Below are positions 28,966-39,907 of a stretch of DNA of 41,545 bases, piece by piece. The stretch comes from Burkholderiales bacterium. GTDB lineage: Bacteria; Pseudomonadota; Gammaproteobacteria; Burkholderiales; JAEUMW01. Both the position numbers and the translations under genes were made by a program. The notes under the pieces were generated by a model. The model saw only the letters and a program-made list of their open reading frames with translations, was not told the DNA's origin and ran no database searches. Position 1 is the first letter of the stretch; the number at the start of each line of letters is the position of its first letter. The DNA is taken from assembly GCA_016791285.1 (NCBI GenBank), contig JAEUMX010000009.1:1-41545 (forward strand), given 5' to 3'.

Positions 28966-29334
28966 GATCATCTCCAGTAATTTCTTTTAGAATTAGCACT
29001 ATTCCATGCTTTGTCAGCACTATAAGAGGCGTGGTGATGGGGGGTCCAATCGCATCTTTGGATGAGAGTGATTTGTTTCAGCTATACAGGGAATGACCGT
29101 GCTGCGAAGCAATATTTATGCATTTTGTATTGGGTGAGGTGCGAACGTGATCCGGGTGTCTCGGCCGTGGTCGACGTGGTGCAGACGGTTTGGCCGTCGC
29201 AGGCCAGTAACAGGCCATGGCGCGCTCGACCGATCGGTGAAAAACGGTGTTGAATCAGGGCTCGATCGCAGCACAGGCGTCTTGGCACATCGTTTGCGCC
29301 AGATGGCGACGTCGCGTTGTTGGGAGGAAACGTC
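28966..29334. other. AT-rich intergenic region between two small divergent genes
   Basis: About 370 bp without a recognisable gene. The first 160 bp are much less GC-rich than the rest of the window. They hold a direct repeat and possible promoter elements for the small minus-strand gene; bases 29130-29334 return to normal composition. No tRNA, terminator or mobile-element end is visible. Confidence 0.5.
28995..29023 (-). promoter_or_regulatory. Direct repeat ATAGTGCT x2 upstream of the small orphan gene
   Basis: ATAGTGCT on the minus strand occurs at 29016-29023 and 28995-29002, a 21-bp period (two helical turns), 30-60 bp before the start codon. It is a plausible tandem operator. CTGACA lies directly between the copies, followed 16 bp later by TAATTC. 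Confidence 0.4.
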
Positions 29335-29577
29335 ATGTCAGTCATCGAGCGTCGCAGCAGCACGTGTCCGGTCCGCTTCGTACTGGCGGAGGTGAGTCGG
29401 GGAGCGTGGGCGGTCGGCCACTCCCGTGGCCTTATCCCAGGAGCAATTCTCCACACGCGAGCCGCCGCTGAGCGCTACGTCCAAGCCCTGGGCGAGGCGG
29501 CCGGCTTCTACGATGTGGACATCGTGATCGCGGCCGGCGACGAGAGCTTCATGCAGGACCGACGCAGCGCCCCCTGA
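29335..29577 (+). CDS. Small protein, possibly DUF2188-like
   Basis: An 80-residue protein starting MSVIERRSSTCPVRFVLAEV, with a strong GGGAGG seven bases before the ATG. The middle (GAWAVGHSRG..., HTRAAAERYVQALGEAAG) recalls DUF2188-type small proteins, in which a Trp-Val strand is followed by a helix bearing Ala-rich repeats, but the match is weak. The function is unknown. It stands alone 159 bp upstream of clpB, same direction, but the clpB promoter lies in between. Confidence 0.6.
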   Translation: MSVIERRSSTCPVRFVLAEVSRGAWAVGHSRGLIPGAILHTRAAAERYVQALGEAAGFYDVDIVIAAGDESFMQDRRSAP

Positions 29578-29679
29578 TTCGCGGGCGCTCCCTTTCGCCG
29601 CGCGGCCCGCGTGGCATTGTGCCTGCCGGAAACACCGCCTACAGCAATACGGGCGATTCGAGCGCGTGCTCGAACGCCA

Positions 29680-29707
29680 GTTGAATTCGTGCGGCCGTCC
29701 CCCATCT
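29680..29707 (+). promoter_or_regulatory. Sigma-32 (heat-shock) promoter of clpB
   Basis: GTTGAA (29680-29685), a 14-bp spacer, then CCCCATCT (29700-29707), an exact match to the sigma-32 -10 consensus CCCCATNT. The start of transcription would fall near 29714, about 23 bases before the clpB ATG, which has AAGGGG as ribosome site. Confidence 0.75.
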
Positions 29708-29736
29708 TGGTTACCAACTAGACAAGGGGATCGCCG

Positions 29737-32334
<2,598 letters not shown>

Positions 32335-32356
32335 CCCTCGCGTCGTGCGGCTGCAG

Positions 32357-32389
32357 CCCCCGTTCACACCGAGCGGGGGTTTCTTTTTC
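32357..32389 (+). terminator. Intrinsic terminator of clpB
   Basis: CCCCCG (32357-32362) and CGGGGG (32374-32379) form a 6-bp GC stem with an 11-nt loop, directly followed by TTTCTTTTT. It lies 22 bp after the clpB stop. Confidence 0.9.
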
Positions 32390-32425
32390 TGCCCGGCGGC
32401 GGCGAGCCGGCGTCGATGAGTGATA

Positions 32426-33676
32426 ATGGACGCGACCATGGATGCCGCACCCGCCACCAGTTCGCACGGGCACGATGCCGAGGTGATATCCCTCGTGGGG
32501 CTCGCGCACGCCACCTCGCATTTCTTCCACCTGATCCTGCCGCCGCTCTTTCCGTGGCTGATGCCTGCCTTCGGCCTGAGCTTTACCGAGGCCGGGGCGT
32601 TGATGACTGTGTTCTTCGTCGTCTCGGGGATCGGGCAGGCGCTGGCGGGCTTCGCGGTCGATCGGGTGGGTGCGCGCAGCGTGCTCCTGTCCGGGATCGC
32701 GCTGCTCGGCGTGTCGTCGCTGCTGGTTGGCGTCGCTCAGGGGTGGGGGACGCTCGCGCTGGCGGCGGCCGTCGCGGGGGTGGGGAACAGCGTGTTCCAC
32801 CCCGCGGACTTCAGCCTGCTCAACCATCGCGTGAGCGCATCCCGCCTGTCGCATGCGTTTTCGATCCACGGACTGTCGGGCTATCTCGGCTGGGCGGCCG
32901 CGCCCGCGTTCATGATCGGTATCGCGGGTCTCGCCGGCTGGCGCAGTGCGGCGTTTGCCGCGGCGGCGGTGGCCGTGGTCGTGCTGGGCGTGCTGTATCT
33001 GCGCAGGGGCGCGCTCGACGACGCCAGCCGCCGCGTGATGGTCCACGATCTGCCCGCCCACCGGAGCGCCGGTGCCAACGCCTTTCTCCGTTCGCGACAG
33101 GTGTGGATGTGCTTTGGCTTCTTTCTGACCGCGACAATGGCCTTTGGGGCGCTACAAAACTTCTCGCCCGCCCTGCTCGAACGCCTGTACGGGATCTCGC
33201 TGCCGCTCGCGACCTCGGCGCTCTCGGCGTATCTCGCGGGCGGGGCCGGGGGTACGGTCGCCGGCGGTTTCCTCGCCGCTGGCCGTGCCGACCAGGATCG
33301 CATCATCACGGTCGCATTGCTCGCGGCAGCCGGTGTTGCGCTGCTGCTCGCGACCGCCGCACCCCCGGGTTGGGCGGTAGTGGGTCTGATGGCGCTGATG
33401 GGATTTCTTACGGGTCTCGTCGCGCCCTCACGCGATCTGCTCGTGCGGCACGCGGCGACCGCTGCTTTTGGCACGCGCGGGTTCGGGCGCGTCTATGGCG
33501 TCGTGTATTCGGGACTCGATGTGGGACTGGCCACGGCGCCGCTGGTCTTCGGGCCGCTCATGGATGCCGGTCGCTATCCCTGGGTTCTGGTCGGTGTCGC
33601 GGCGCTCCAGGGGCTCGCGATCCTGACCGCAATACGCCTGGGACTGCGCCTGCGGCCCGCTGTCGCTGCCGCCTGA
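32426..33676 (+). CDS. MFS transporter, Fsr/fosmidomycin-resistance-like
   Basis: A 416-residue membrane protein with about 12 hydrophobic helices and the MFS loop AGFAVDRVGARSVLLSG after helix 2. HATSHFFHLILPPLFPWL at the start and GVGNSVFHPADFSLLNHRV are typical of the Fsr/predicted arabinose-efflux-like group. The substrate is unknown. The start is ambiguous: GTG 32420, ATG 32426 or ATG 32438, with no clear Shine-Dalgarno; 32426 is a compromise. Convergent with the lipoprotein gene, 28 bp apart. Confidence 0.88.
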   Translation: MDATMDAAPATSSHGHDAEVISLVGLAHATSHFFHLILPPLFPWLMPAFGLSFTEAGALMTVFFVVSGIGQALAGFAVDRVGARSVLLSGIALLGVSSLLVGVAQGWGTLALAAAVAGVGNSVFHPADFSLLNHRVSASRLSHAFSIHGLSGYLGWAAAPAFMIGIAGLAGWRSAAFAAAAVAVVVLGVLYLRRGALDDASRRVMVHDLPAHRSAGANAFLRSRQVWMCFGFFLTATMAFGALQNFSPALLERLYGISLPLATSALSAYLAGGAGGTVAGGFLAAGRADQDRIITVALLAAAGVALLLATAAPPGWAVVGLMALMGFLTGLVAPSRDLLVRHAATAAFGTRGFGRVYGVVYSGLDVGLATAPLVFGPLMDAGRYPWVLVGVAALQGLAILTAIRLGLRLRPAVAAA

Positions 33677-33704
33677 CTTGGACCGCTTCGGCTGTGGCCT
33701 TGCC

Positions 33705-34136
33705 CTACCAGGGATAGGGGTATTGGCACCCCGGATCGATGTCGCGGCAGGCGGAAACGTTGCCCAGGGGCCGCGAGAACGTATAGTTCAGGGGTGTCTC
33801 CACGAGCGCATCCCACGCCTCACCCGTGCTGCCACTGGGCAGGGAGAACGGCAAGGAGACGATCCATGCGGCGGCCCCAACGGCCACACCGACCAAGGAC
33901 ACCGGGCGCAGGAAAACCGTGTCGAGCAGCATCGCCTCGCCGTCGGTCGTGGAGCCATAGCGGGATGCAGGTACAGGGCGCTGCTCTTGGTAGGCATAGG
34001 GCGTCGCCGGGGTCGTCGGGGTGTTGTACCCGGCGGGTGGTGCGGCGTACGGCTGCTGTGCGGTCGTCGCACATCCTGACAAAGAAAGCGCCGCGAGCAG
34101 GGTCGCGGTGGTCTTGAGCACGGAACGGTTTTTCAT
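33705..34136 (-). CDS. Small lipoprotein
   Basis: A 143-residue protein with a lipoprotein signal, MKNRSVLKTTATLLAALSLS, and lipobox LSGC (C22). A Pro/Tyr/Thr-rich low-complexity stretch follows, then a hydrophobic segment (SLVGVAVGAAAWIVSLPFSLP, about residues 80-100). The C-terminus is Cys-containing (CRDIDPGCQYPYPW). GGAG lies nine bases before the ATG. Resembles small multidrug-resistance-type outer membrane lipoproteins of unknown role seen in Gammaproteobacteria and Betaproteobacteria. Divergent from the Nudix gene by 96 bp. Confidence 0.85.
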   Translation of the reverse strand: MKNRSVLKTTATLLAALSLSGCATTAQQPYAAPPAGYNTPTTPATPYAYQEQRPVPASRYGSTTDGEAMLLDTVFLRPVSLVGVAVGAAAWIVSLPFSLPSGSTGEAWDALVETPLNYTFSRPLGNVSACRDIDPGCQYPYPW

Positions 34137-34232
34137 GATTTCATTCTCCGGTTCGGGCATCGTCCCATTTAAGCACAGCCGATCGTACGGCGAAAAGCGC
34201 CGGTTGTCGGGCAGCACGGGATCGACAGGACG

Positions 34233-34676
34233 ATGAGCTGGGAGCAGGCACAGAAGCGGGCGGCCGGGGTCGTCGTGCTGCGGCGCTCGCCGTTCGGGTG
34301 GCGGGTTCTGATCCTGCGCGCGTATCGCAACTGGGACTTCCCGAAGGGTCTGCTGGACCCGGGCGAGAGCCCGCTCGCGGCGGCGGTGCGCGAGACCCGC
34401 GAAGAAACGAGTCTCACGGATTTGGTCTTCCGCTGGGGCTACGGCTGCATCGACACGGAGCCCTACGCAGTCGGCAAAGTGGTGCGCTATTTCCTCGCGG
34501 AGAGCCCAGGCGGCGAAGTCATGCTGCCGGTATCGCCCGAGCTGGGGCGCCCCGAGCACAGCGAGTTCCGCTGGACCACGCCCGATGAGGCAGCGGCACT
34601 GCTGCCGCCGCGCCTGGCCAAAGTGCTGGGTTGGGCCCGCATCCGCGCCGGTTCGGCGCTCACGCTCGGGCCGTGA
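34233..34676 (+). CDS. Nudix hydrolase
   Basis: A 147-residue hydrolase with a Nudix box from G39: [21 protein letters not shown], with E45, R53, E54, E57 and E58 in the pattern Gx5Ex7REUxEE. The usual Gly near the end of the box is replaced by Ser. It probably cleaves a nucleoside diphosphate derivative; which one cannot be told. Resembles bis(5'-nucleosyl)-tetraphosphatase-like members by the FPKG motif. Its 3' end overlaps the convergent lon gene by 17 bp. Confidence 0.93.
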   Translation: MSWEQAQKRAAGVVVLRRSPFGWRVLILRAYRNWDFPKGLLDPGESPLAAAVRETREETSLTDLVFRWGYGCIDTEPYAVGKVVRYFLAESPGGEVMLPVSPELGRPEHSEFRWTTPDEAAALLPPRLAKVLGWARIRAGSALTLGP

Positions 34677-37110
34677 CCGGGGTCGGCACGGCGGCGCGCT
34701 CGCCGAGGGCGGCGCCGATAGCATCGTCGACCGTCTCCAGCCACACGAACTCGAGCGCGCCGCGCGTCTCCTCGGGGATCTCCTCGAAGTCCCGACGATT
34801 GCGCGCCGGCAGCAGCACCCGCGAGATGCCGGCACGCTGCGCGGCGAGCACTTTCTCCTTGATGCCGCCCACCGGCAGCACCAGGCCGCGCAGGCTGATC
34901 TCGCCAGTCATCGCGGTGTCGCTGCGTACCGGGCGGCCCGTGAGGAGCGAAGTGAGCGCCATGGTGATCGCCACCCCCGCGCTCGGGCCGTCCTTCGGGG
35001 TGGCCCCCGCTGGCACGTGGACGTGGATATCGCTCTTCTCCAGCAGGTCTTCGCGCAGCCCGAACGACGTGAGACGCGCCTTCACCAGGGACAGCGCGGC
35101 TTGCGCGCTTTCCTTCATCACGTCGCCGAGCTGTCCGGTCAGGATCAGCCGACCGGATCCGGGCACCTTGCTCGCCTCGATGAAGAGGATGTCGCCGCCG
35201 ACCGGGGTCCAGGCCAGCCCGGTCGCCACGCCGGGCACCCCGGCGCGCATCGCGACCTCGTTTTCGAAGCGTCGCGGACCGAGAATCGTCGCCAAGTCAG
35301 CGGCAGTTACCTGCACCCGCTCCGCCACGCCCTCCGCGATACGCACCGCGACGTTGCGCAGCACCGCGCCGATCTCGCGCTCGAGACTACGCACACCGGC
35401 CTCGCGCGTGTAGTCCGCGATGATCGCGCGCAACGTGTCGTCGGCGATCTCGACCTGCTCGGGCTTGAGCCCGTTCGATTCGAGCTGCCGCGCCACGAGG
35501 TAGCGGCGGGCGATCTCAAGCTTCTCCTCTTGCGTATAGCCGGGGAGCTGGATCACCTCCATGCGATCGCGCAGCGGACCGGGGATGGTCTCGAGCACGT
35601 TCGCCGTCGCGATGAACATCACCTTCGACAGGTCGAACGGCACCGCGAGATAGTTGTCGTGGAAGGTCGCGTTCTGCTCGGGGTCGAGCACCTCCAGCAG
35701 CGCCGAGGCAGGGTCGCCGTGGAAGCCGCCCGCGCCCAGCTTGTCGATCTCGTCCAGCATGAACACGGGGTTGTTCGTCTCCGCCTTGCGGATCGACTGG
35801 ATGATGCTGCCCGGCAGCGCACCGATGTAGGTGCGCCGGTGGCCGCGGATCTCCGCTTCGTCGTGTACGCCGCCCAGGCTCGCACGCACGAACTTGCGTC
35901 CCGTGGCGCGGGCGATCGACTGCCCGAGCGAGGTCTTGCCCACGCCGGGCGGGCCAACGAAGCACAGGATCGGGCTCTTGCCGGCGGGGTTCAGCTTGCG
36001 CACAGCGAGGTATTCGAGAATGCGGCGCTTGATCTTGTCGAGGCCGAAGTGGTCCTCGTCCAGGATGCGGCGCGCTTCCGGAATATCGATGCGCGACTCG
36101 CTCGCCTTCTGCCACGGCAGCTCGACCATCGTGTCGAGGTAGGTGCGCACCATCGAGTACTCGGCCGCGTTCTCGGACATGCGCTGCAGCCGCTTCAATT
36201 CCTTGCGCGCCTGGGCGAGCACATCCTCGGGCATGCCCGCTTCCTCGATCGCCTTTGCGAGCTCAGCGAGCTCCTTGGCGTCGTCGTCGCTCTCGCCGAG
36301 CTCCTTCTGGATCGTCTTCATCTGCTCGCGCAGCAGAAACTCGCGCTGGCGATCCTCCATCGATTCGCGCGTCTGATCGCTGATCTTCTTCGACAGCTGC
36401 AGCACCTCGATGCGATGCGAAAGGCGCTTCAGCACCTTGTCGACACGCGTCGCGACGTCGAAGGTTTCGAGCAGCTCCTGCTTTTCTTCCGGCTTGAGAT
36501 CCATGAAGCCGGCCACGAGATCGGCCAGCAGCGAGGCGGAAGTGATGCCGCGGATCGCATTGGCGAGCTCCGCCGGCGCTTCGGGCAGGAGCTCGAGCAC
36601 TTCCTGCGCGCGGTTGCGCAGCTCGATCAGGCGCGCTTCCATCTCGGTGCTCGTGACTTCCGCGTCGGGAATGCGCTGGATGCGCGCGGCGAGGAAGGGG
36701 TAGCCGTCGAGAAACTCGAGCACGCGGAAGCGCTGCTCGCCCTGGCAGACGAGGTGATGACCGCCGTCGGGCGTGGTCACGTAACGCATCACGTTGGCGA
36801 CGGTGCCGACCCAGTAGAGATCCTTGGGCTGCGGGTTGTCCATCGACGGGTCGCGCTGCAGCAGCAGGCCGACCGGCCGATCGGTGCGCACCGCCTCCTG
36901 GGCCGCGGCAACGGAACGCTCGCGACCGACGCCGGCAGGCAGGATCATGCCGGGGAACAGCACGAGGTTGCGCATGCCGACGATCGCTATCGCGTCCGGC
37001 GGCAGCGGACGCTGGCCGGGCACGGCGCTGCCGGCCGCTGCGGCTTGCACGGGCACGGCGCCGCCTTCGGCCGCGTCGCGCGGGAGGTTGGTGTCAAGTT
37101 CTTGGCTCAT
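34660..37110 (-). CDS. lon: ATP-dependent protease Lon
   Basis: An 816-residue protein: N-terminal substrate-binding domain ([20 protein letters not shown]), coiled region, AAA+ module with GPPGVGKT (385-392), and serine protease domain. The catalytic dyad is S710 (DGPSAG) and K753 ([10 protein letters not shown]), with the standard 43-residue spacing. It degrades misfolded and regulatory proteins in the cytoplasm. The start is ATG at 37110; longer reading enters the hsp20 gene. It lies 13 bp downstream of hsp20, so both should be on one heat-shock transcript. Confidence 0.98.
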   Translation of the reverse strand: MSQELDTNLPRDAAEGGAVPVQAAAAGSAVPGQRPLPPDAIAIVGMRNLVLFPGMILPAGVGRERSVAAAQEAVRTDRPVGLLLQRDPSMDNPQPKDLYWVGTVANVMRYVTTPDGGHHLVCQGEQRFRVLEFLDGYPFLAARIQRIPDAEVTSTEMEARLIELRNRAQEVLELLPEAPAELANAIRGITSASLLADLVAGFMDLKPEEKQELLETFDVATRVDKVLKRLSHRIEVLQLSKKISDQTRESMEDRQREFLLREQMKTIQKELGESDDDAKELAELAKAIEEAGMPEDVLAQARKELKRLQRMSENAAEYSMVRTYLDTMVELPWQKASESRIDIPEARRILDEDHFGLDKIKRRILEYLAVRKLNPAGKSPILCFVGPPGVGKTSLGQSIARATGRKFVRASLGGVHDEAEIRGHRRTYIGALPGSIIQSIRKAETNNPVFMLDEIDKLGAGGFHGDPASALLEVLDPEQNATFHDNYLAVPFDLSKVMFIATANVLETIPGPLRDRMEVIQLPGYTQEEKLEIARRYLVARQLESNGLKPEQVEIADDTLRAIIADYTREAGVRSLEREIGAVLRNVAVRIAEGVAERVQVTAADLATILGPRRFENEVAMRAGVPGVATGLAWTPVGGDILFIEASKVPGSGRLILTGQLGDVMKESAQAALSLVKARLTSFGLREDLLEKSDIHVHVPAGATPKDGPSAGVAITMALTSLLTGRPVRSDTAMTGEISLRGLVLPVGGIKEKVLAAQRAGISRVLLPARNRRDFEEIPEETRGALEFVWLETVDDAIGAALGERAAVPTPVTARA

Positions 37111-37123
37111 GTGGGACTCCGCG

Positions 37124-37534
37124 TCAATCGCGTTTCTCGAGATCGAGCACGAGGCAGCCGTCTTCGATGCGCGTCGATTTCGGCTCGAGGGCGCTGCCCG
37201 CGAGCTCGATGCGCCGCTCGAAGCGGCCGTAGGGAATCTCGGCGCGGTGCACACGGCTGCCCGGCGCCGAGAACGGCAGCGGGCGCTCGCCGGTGACGGT
37301 GATGCACTGGCCGTCGAAGTGCACGGCGACCCGGTCGGCCGGCACGCCCGGAAGGGCGACCACGATGCGCACGCCGCGCGCGGTTTCCACGACGTCGGCG
37401 GGCGGTTCCCAGACCGGTCGGCGGGCGCGCGTCTCGCCGAGCTGGAAGAACTGGCGGTGCAGGCGGTCGGCCCGCTCGACGAGATCGCAGGCTTCGGCCC
37501 ACATCCAGGCACTCGAATGGCGATACGTCATCAC
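37124..37534 (-). CDS. Hsp20/alpha-crystallin-family small heat-shock protein
   Basis: A 136-residue protein with an alpha-crystallin domain from about residue 42 (WEPPADVVETARGVRIVVALPGV, ITVTGERPLPF, HRAEIPYGRFERRIEL, LVLDLEKRD). The C-terminal IxI tail of many sHSPs is missing and the N-terminal arm is short, so large oligomers may not form. It begins with tandem ATG codons (37534 and 37531). It lies directly upstream of lon behind a sigma-32-like promoter. An ATP-independent holdase feeding Lon is a reasonable inference. Confidence 0.92.
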   Translation of the reverse strand: MMTYRHSSAWMWAEACDLVERADRLHRQFFQLGETRARRPVWEPPADVVETARGVRIVVALPGVPADRVAVHFDGQCITVTGERPLPFSAPGSRVHRAEIPYGRFERRIELAGSALEPKSTRIEDGCLVLDLEKRD

Positions 37535-37599
37535 GTCTCCCGAAGTGTAAGAGCCATATCGGCCGTGGCGCCCGGCGCCTCCGGTCGACCGTTCATGGC

Positions 37600-37626
37600 A
37601 AATGGTGCCGGCGGGGGGAATTTCAA
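37600..37626 (-). promoter_or_regulatory. Sigma-32-like promoter of hsp20-lon
   Basis: On the minus strand, TTGAAA (37626-37621), a 13-bp spacer, then CACCATTT (37607-37600), matching CCCCATNT at 7 of 8 positions. It lies 66 bp before the hsp20 start codon. Together with the clpB promoter it implies a shared heat-shock sigma factor. Confidence 0.65.
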
Positions 37627-37712
37627 TAGCGCCGACACCGGCGCTTTGCGTTGTCCGCGGCAGGGCGCGCGGCTACACTCTGCCCACGATACCGATTCGG
37701 AGTAACGGTGCA

Positions 37713-39116
37713 ATGCAGCCGCACAAGCTCGAGCGCTTCGTAGGTCAGCTCTGGCAGGACTCGATCATGCCCGCGCTCACGGAATATATCCGCATCCCGG
37801 CCAAGTCGCCGTTCTTCGATCACGACTGGGAACGCCGCGGCTACCTGGAGGACGCGGTGCGGCTCGCGGTCAAGTGGTGCGAAGCGCATCGCATCGCGGG
37901 CATGACGCTCGAGGTCGTACGCCTGCCCGGCCGCACACCGCTCGTCTATATCGAGATCCCGGGAACCCGGCCCGGCACGGTGCTGCTCTACGGCCACCTC
38001 GACAAGCAGCCCGAGTTCTCGGGCTGGCGCGACGATCTGGGACCCTGGAAGCCGGTCATCGAAAACGAGCGGCTGTACGGGCGCGGCGGCGCCGACGATG
38101 GCTACGCGCTCTTCGCCTCGCTGGGGGCGATGCTCGCGCTCGACGACCAGCGCGCGGCGCATCCGCGCTGCGTGCTGCTGCTCGAGTGCAGCGAGGAGAG
38201 CGGCAGCCCGGACCTTCCCGCCTACATCGACGCGCTGTCGGACCGACTCGGCACGCCGGAGCTCGTCGTGTGCCTCGACTCGGGATGCGGCAACTACGAC
38301 CAGCTATGGGCGACCACCAGCCTGCGCGGGCTCGTCGCCGGTACGCTCACGGTCGAAGTGCTGGAGCTCGGCGTGCACTCGGGGGATGCGAGCGGCATCG
38401 TGCCGTCGACCTTCCGCATCGCGCGCCAGTTGCTCGCGCGCATCGAGGACGCTGCCACCGGGGAGATCATCCCGCCCGAGCTGCACGTCGCGATTCCCGC
38501 AGACCGCGTCGAGCAGGCGCGGCACGCGGCGCACGTGCTGGGTGCCCATGTCCACGACAAGTTTCCGTTCACACATGGCTGCGGGCCGATCTCGCGGGAT
38601 GCCGCAGAGCTCGTTCTGAATCGCACCTGGAAGCCCGCGCTCGAGGTCATCGGCGCGGCCGGTCTGCCCTCCCTGGAGGCGGCGGGCAACGTAATGCGGC
38701 CGCGCACGCAGTTCAAGCTGTCGTTCCGCTTGCCGCCGACGGCGGATGCGGACACGGTGGCAAGGAGGCTGAAGGAGATCCTGGAAGCGGACCCGCCTTA
38801 TGGCGCACGGGTCACGTTCGAGCGGGAGCAGGCGTCGAGCGGGTGGTGTGCCGGCCCGGTGCCGCCCACGCTGGCCGCCTCGATCGAGCGGGCCTCGACC
38901 AACTACTTCGGTCGCTCGGCCGTGTTCATGGGCGAGGGCGTGTCGATTCCGTTCATGGGGATGCTGGGGGCGAAGTTTCCGCGGGCGCAGTTCCTCGTCA
39001 CCGGGGTGCTGGGTCCGCAGTCGAATGCGCACGGTCCGAACGAATTCCTGCACCTGCCCACGGTGCGGCGCCTGACCTGCGCCATTGCGGACGTGATCGG
39101 CGGGCACTCAGGCTGA
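37713..39116 (+). CDS. M20-family metallopeptidase
   Basis: A 467-residue dizinc peptidase. Metal ligands and catalytic residues are visible as H95 (LLYGHLDKQPE), D128 (GRGGADDGYA), E161/E162 (ECSEESGS), D189 (CLDSG) and a C-terminal His in NAHGPNEFLH. The dimerisation domain is inserted around residues 200-330. The long form and YGHLDKQPE motif resemble the CPDA/Dug-like dipeptidase branch, which acts on di- or tripeptides, rather than ArgE or DapE. No signal peptide is seen, so it is cytoplasmic. Convergent with the secreted-protein gene, 13 bp apart. Confidence 0.93.
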   Translation: MQPHKLERFVGQLWQDSIMPALTEYIRIPAKSPFFDHDWERRGYLEDAVRLAVKWCEAHRIAGMTLEVVRLPGRTPLVYIEIPGTRPGTVLLYGHLDKQPEFSGWRDDLGPWKPVIENERLYGRGGADDGYALFASLGAMLALDDQRAAHPRCVLLLECSEESGSPDLPAYIDALSDRLGTPELVVCLDSGCGNYDQLWATTSLRGLVAGTLTVEVLELGVHSGDASGIVPSTFRIARQLLARIEDAATGEIIPPELHVAIPADRVEQARHAAHVLGAHVHDKFPFTHGCGPISRDAAELVLNRTWKPALEVIGAAGLPSLEAAGNVMRPRTQFKLSFRLPPTADADTVARRLKEILEADPPYGARVTFEREQASSGWCAGPVPPTLAASIERASTNYFGRSAVFMGEGVSIPFMGMLGAKFPRAQFLVTGVLGPQSNAHGPNEFLHLPTVRRLTCAIADVIGGHSG

Positions 39117-39129
39117 TCGGCAGGTTGCC

Positions 39130-39633
39130 TCATTTCGCCGGCTTCGACGCATTCGCGGCAGGGTGCGTCACCTTCGTGCGCAGCGTGAGCAGAACCGATG
39201 ACTCGGCTTCGATCCGCGGTACCCGCCAGAGCAGGAATCGGTAGTCCGCAACCGGCACACGCTGTAGCCGCTCGATCCCCTTTGCGTCCTTTACCGAGCG
39301 CATCAGCGGCAATGGACCGAAGGCGAGACCATCCTCGCTCGCGAAGACGTTCGCCGGCCGTGCGCTCCCCGGGACGTAGTCCATCCCGGGCGGAAGTGGG
39401 ACGGCGACTTCGAGGTTGCGCACCGCGGCCGTGCCGGTGTTGCGGTATTCGGCCTGGTACTCGACGATGTCGCCGGCCCGGGCCGCGAGCGCCGGGATCA
39501 GCAGCTCCGCGCCATCCGATCCTTTCTCGACGCGAAAGGCCTGCAGCGTCGCGGTGACTTCGTCTTCGCCTTGCGCCGCACTGCCGAACGAGAGGCCCAC
39601 CGCAAGCGCCGCTGCCCGCAGCCACTGTCGCAC
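39130..39633 (-). CDS. Small secreted protein with DUF11-like beta domain
   Basis: A 167-residue protein from GTG at 39633: a signal peptide (MRQWLRAAALAVGLSFGSAA) followed by a beta-rich domain. AGDIVEYQAEYRNTGTAAVRNLEVAVPLPPGM is the pattern of DUF11/conserved-repeat domains of cell-surface proteins. A TTG start at 39648 is the alternative, but it would use the T-run of the upstream terminator. GGGGCGG lies six bases before the GTG. The gene has no room for a promoter after that terminator, so expression needs read-through. Function unknown. Confidence 0.8.
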   Translation of the reverse strand: MRQWLRAAALAVGLSFGSAAQGEDEVTATLQAFRVEKGSDGAELLIPALAARAGDIVEYQAEYRNTGTAAVRNLEVAVPLPPGMDYVPGSARPANVFASEDGLAFGPLPLMRSVKDAKGIERLQRVPVADYRFLLWRVPRIEAESSVLLTLRTKVTHPAANASKPAK

Positions 39634-39646
39634 AAGGAACCGCCCC

Positions 39647-39680
39647 AAAAAAAAAAGAGAAGGGGCTGACAGCGCCCCTT
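39647..39680 (-). terminator. Strong intrinsic terminator abutting the secreted-protein gene
   Basis: On the minus strand AAGGGGC (39680-39674), loop of 7, GCCCCTT (39666-39660), then CTCT and ten T residues (39656-39647). It ends 14 bp before the GTG start, with the GGGG ribosome-site candidate immediately after the T-run. This is the usual geometry of a leader attenuator rather than a gene-end terminator. Confidence 0.85.
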
Positions 39681-39683
39681 CGA

Positions 39684-39835
39684 AGTTTCCCCAACACCAC
39701 CCTTGCCGTCGCCTGCCCCGGCATTCGCTCCCGAGGGAGCAGCCCGAAACGGGCGCCGGCAGAGAGTTCCTGCAAACCTGGCACCGGGAGGAGGTCGGCG
39801 CTCGTGGTTTGCGACGAGGCTAGAAGGCAACTCAT
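39684..39835 (-). ncRNA. Candidate structured leader RNA upstream of the terminator
   Basis: The 150 bp upstream of the terminator contain compact complementary segments. CTGCC/GGCAG plus GGC/GCC form a closing stem (39713-39722 with 39755-39762) around two hairpins (39727-39740 and 39742-39754, the latter GCCCG-AAA-CGGGC). GCAAACC (39772-39778) pairs perfectly with GGTTTGC (39806-39812). The set resembles a three-way junction plus an upstream stem. It matches no riboswitch class I can recall. Direction is inferred from the terminator. Confidence 0.45.
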
Positions 39836-39859
39836 ATGCCACGGGGTGCTCAACGGAAT

Positions 39860-39894
39860 GGGAGGCGGGAGGCGAGAGGCGAGAGGCGGGAGGC
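39860..39894 (+). repeat. Five tandem heptamers (GGGAGGC/GAGAGGC)
   Basis: GGGAGGC, GGGAGGC, GAGAGGC, GAGAGGC, GGGAGGC in perfect tandem, followed by GGCGGGAG. It lies between the DUF99 stop and the candidate leader. Likely variable in copy number between strains; the G-runs could form a quadruplex on the plus strand. Confidence 0.85.
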
Positions 39895-39907
39895 GGCGGG
39901 AGATCGA

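Noticed and set aside
34585..37296. 903-codon plus-strand frame opposite lon
   Set aside because: Mirror frame of lon; no protein family features.
39647..39835. 6S RNA, SRP RNA, tmRNA or a known riboswitch
   Set aside because: I compared it from memory with the conserved cores of 6S, 4.5S and tmRNA and the TPP, FMN, cobalamin, SAH, glycine, fluoride and c-di-GMP classes. None matched well enough to name.
39860..39894. CRISPR array
   Set aside because: The repeat unit is seven bases with no spacers and no cas genes; it is a simple tandem repeat.
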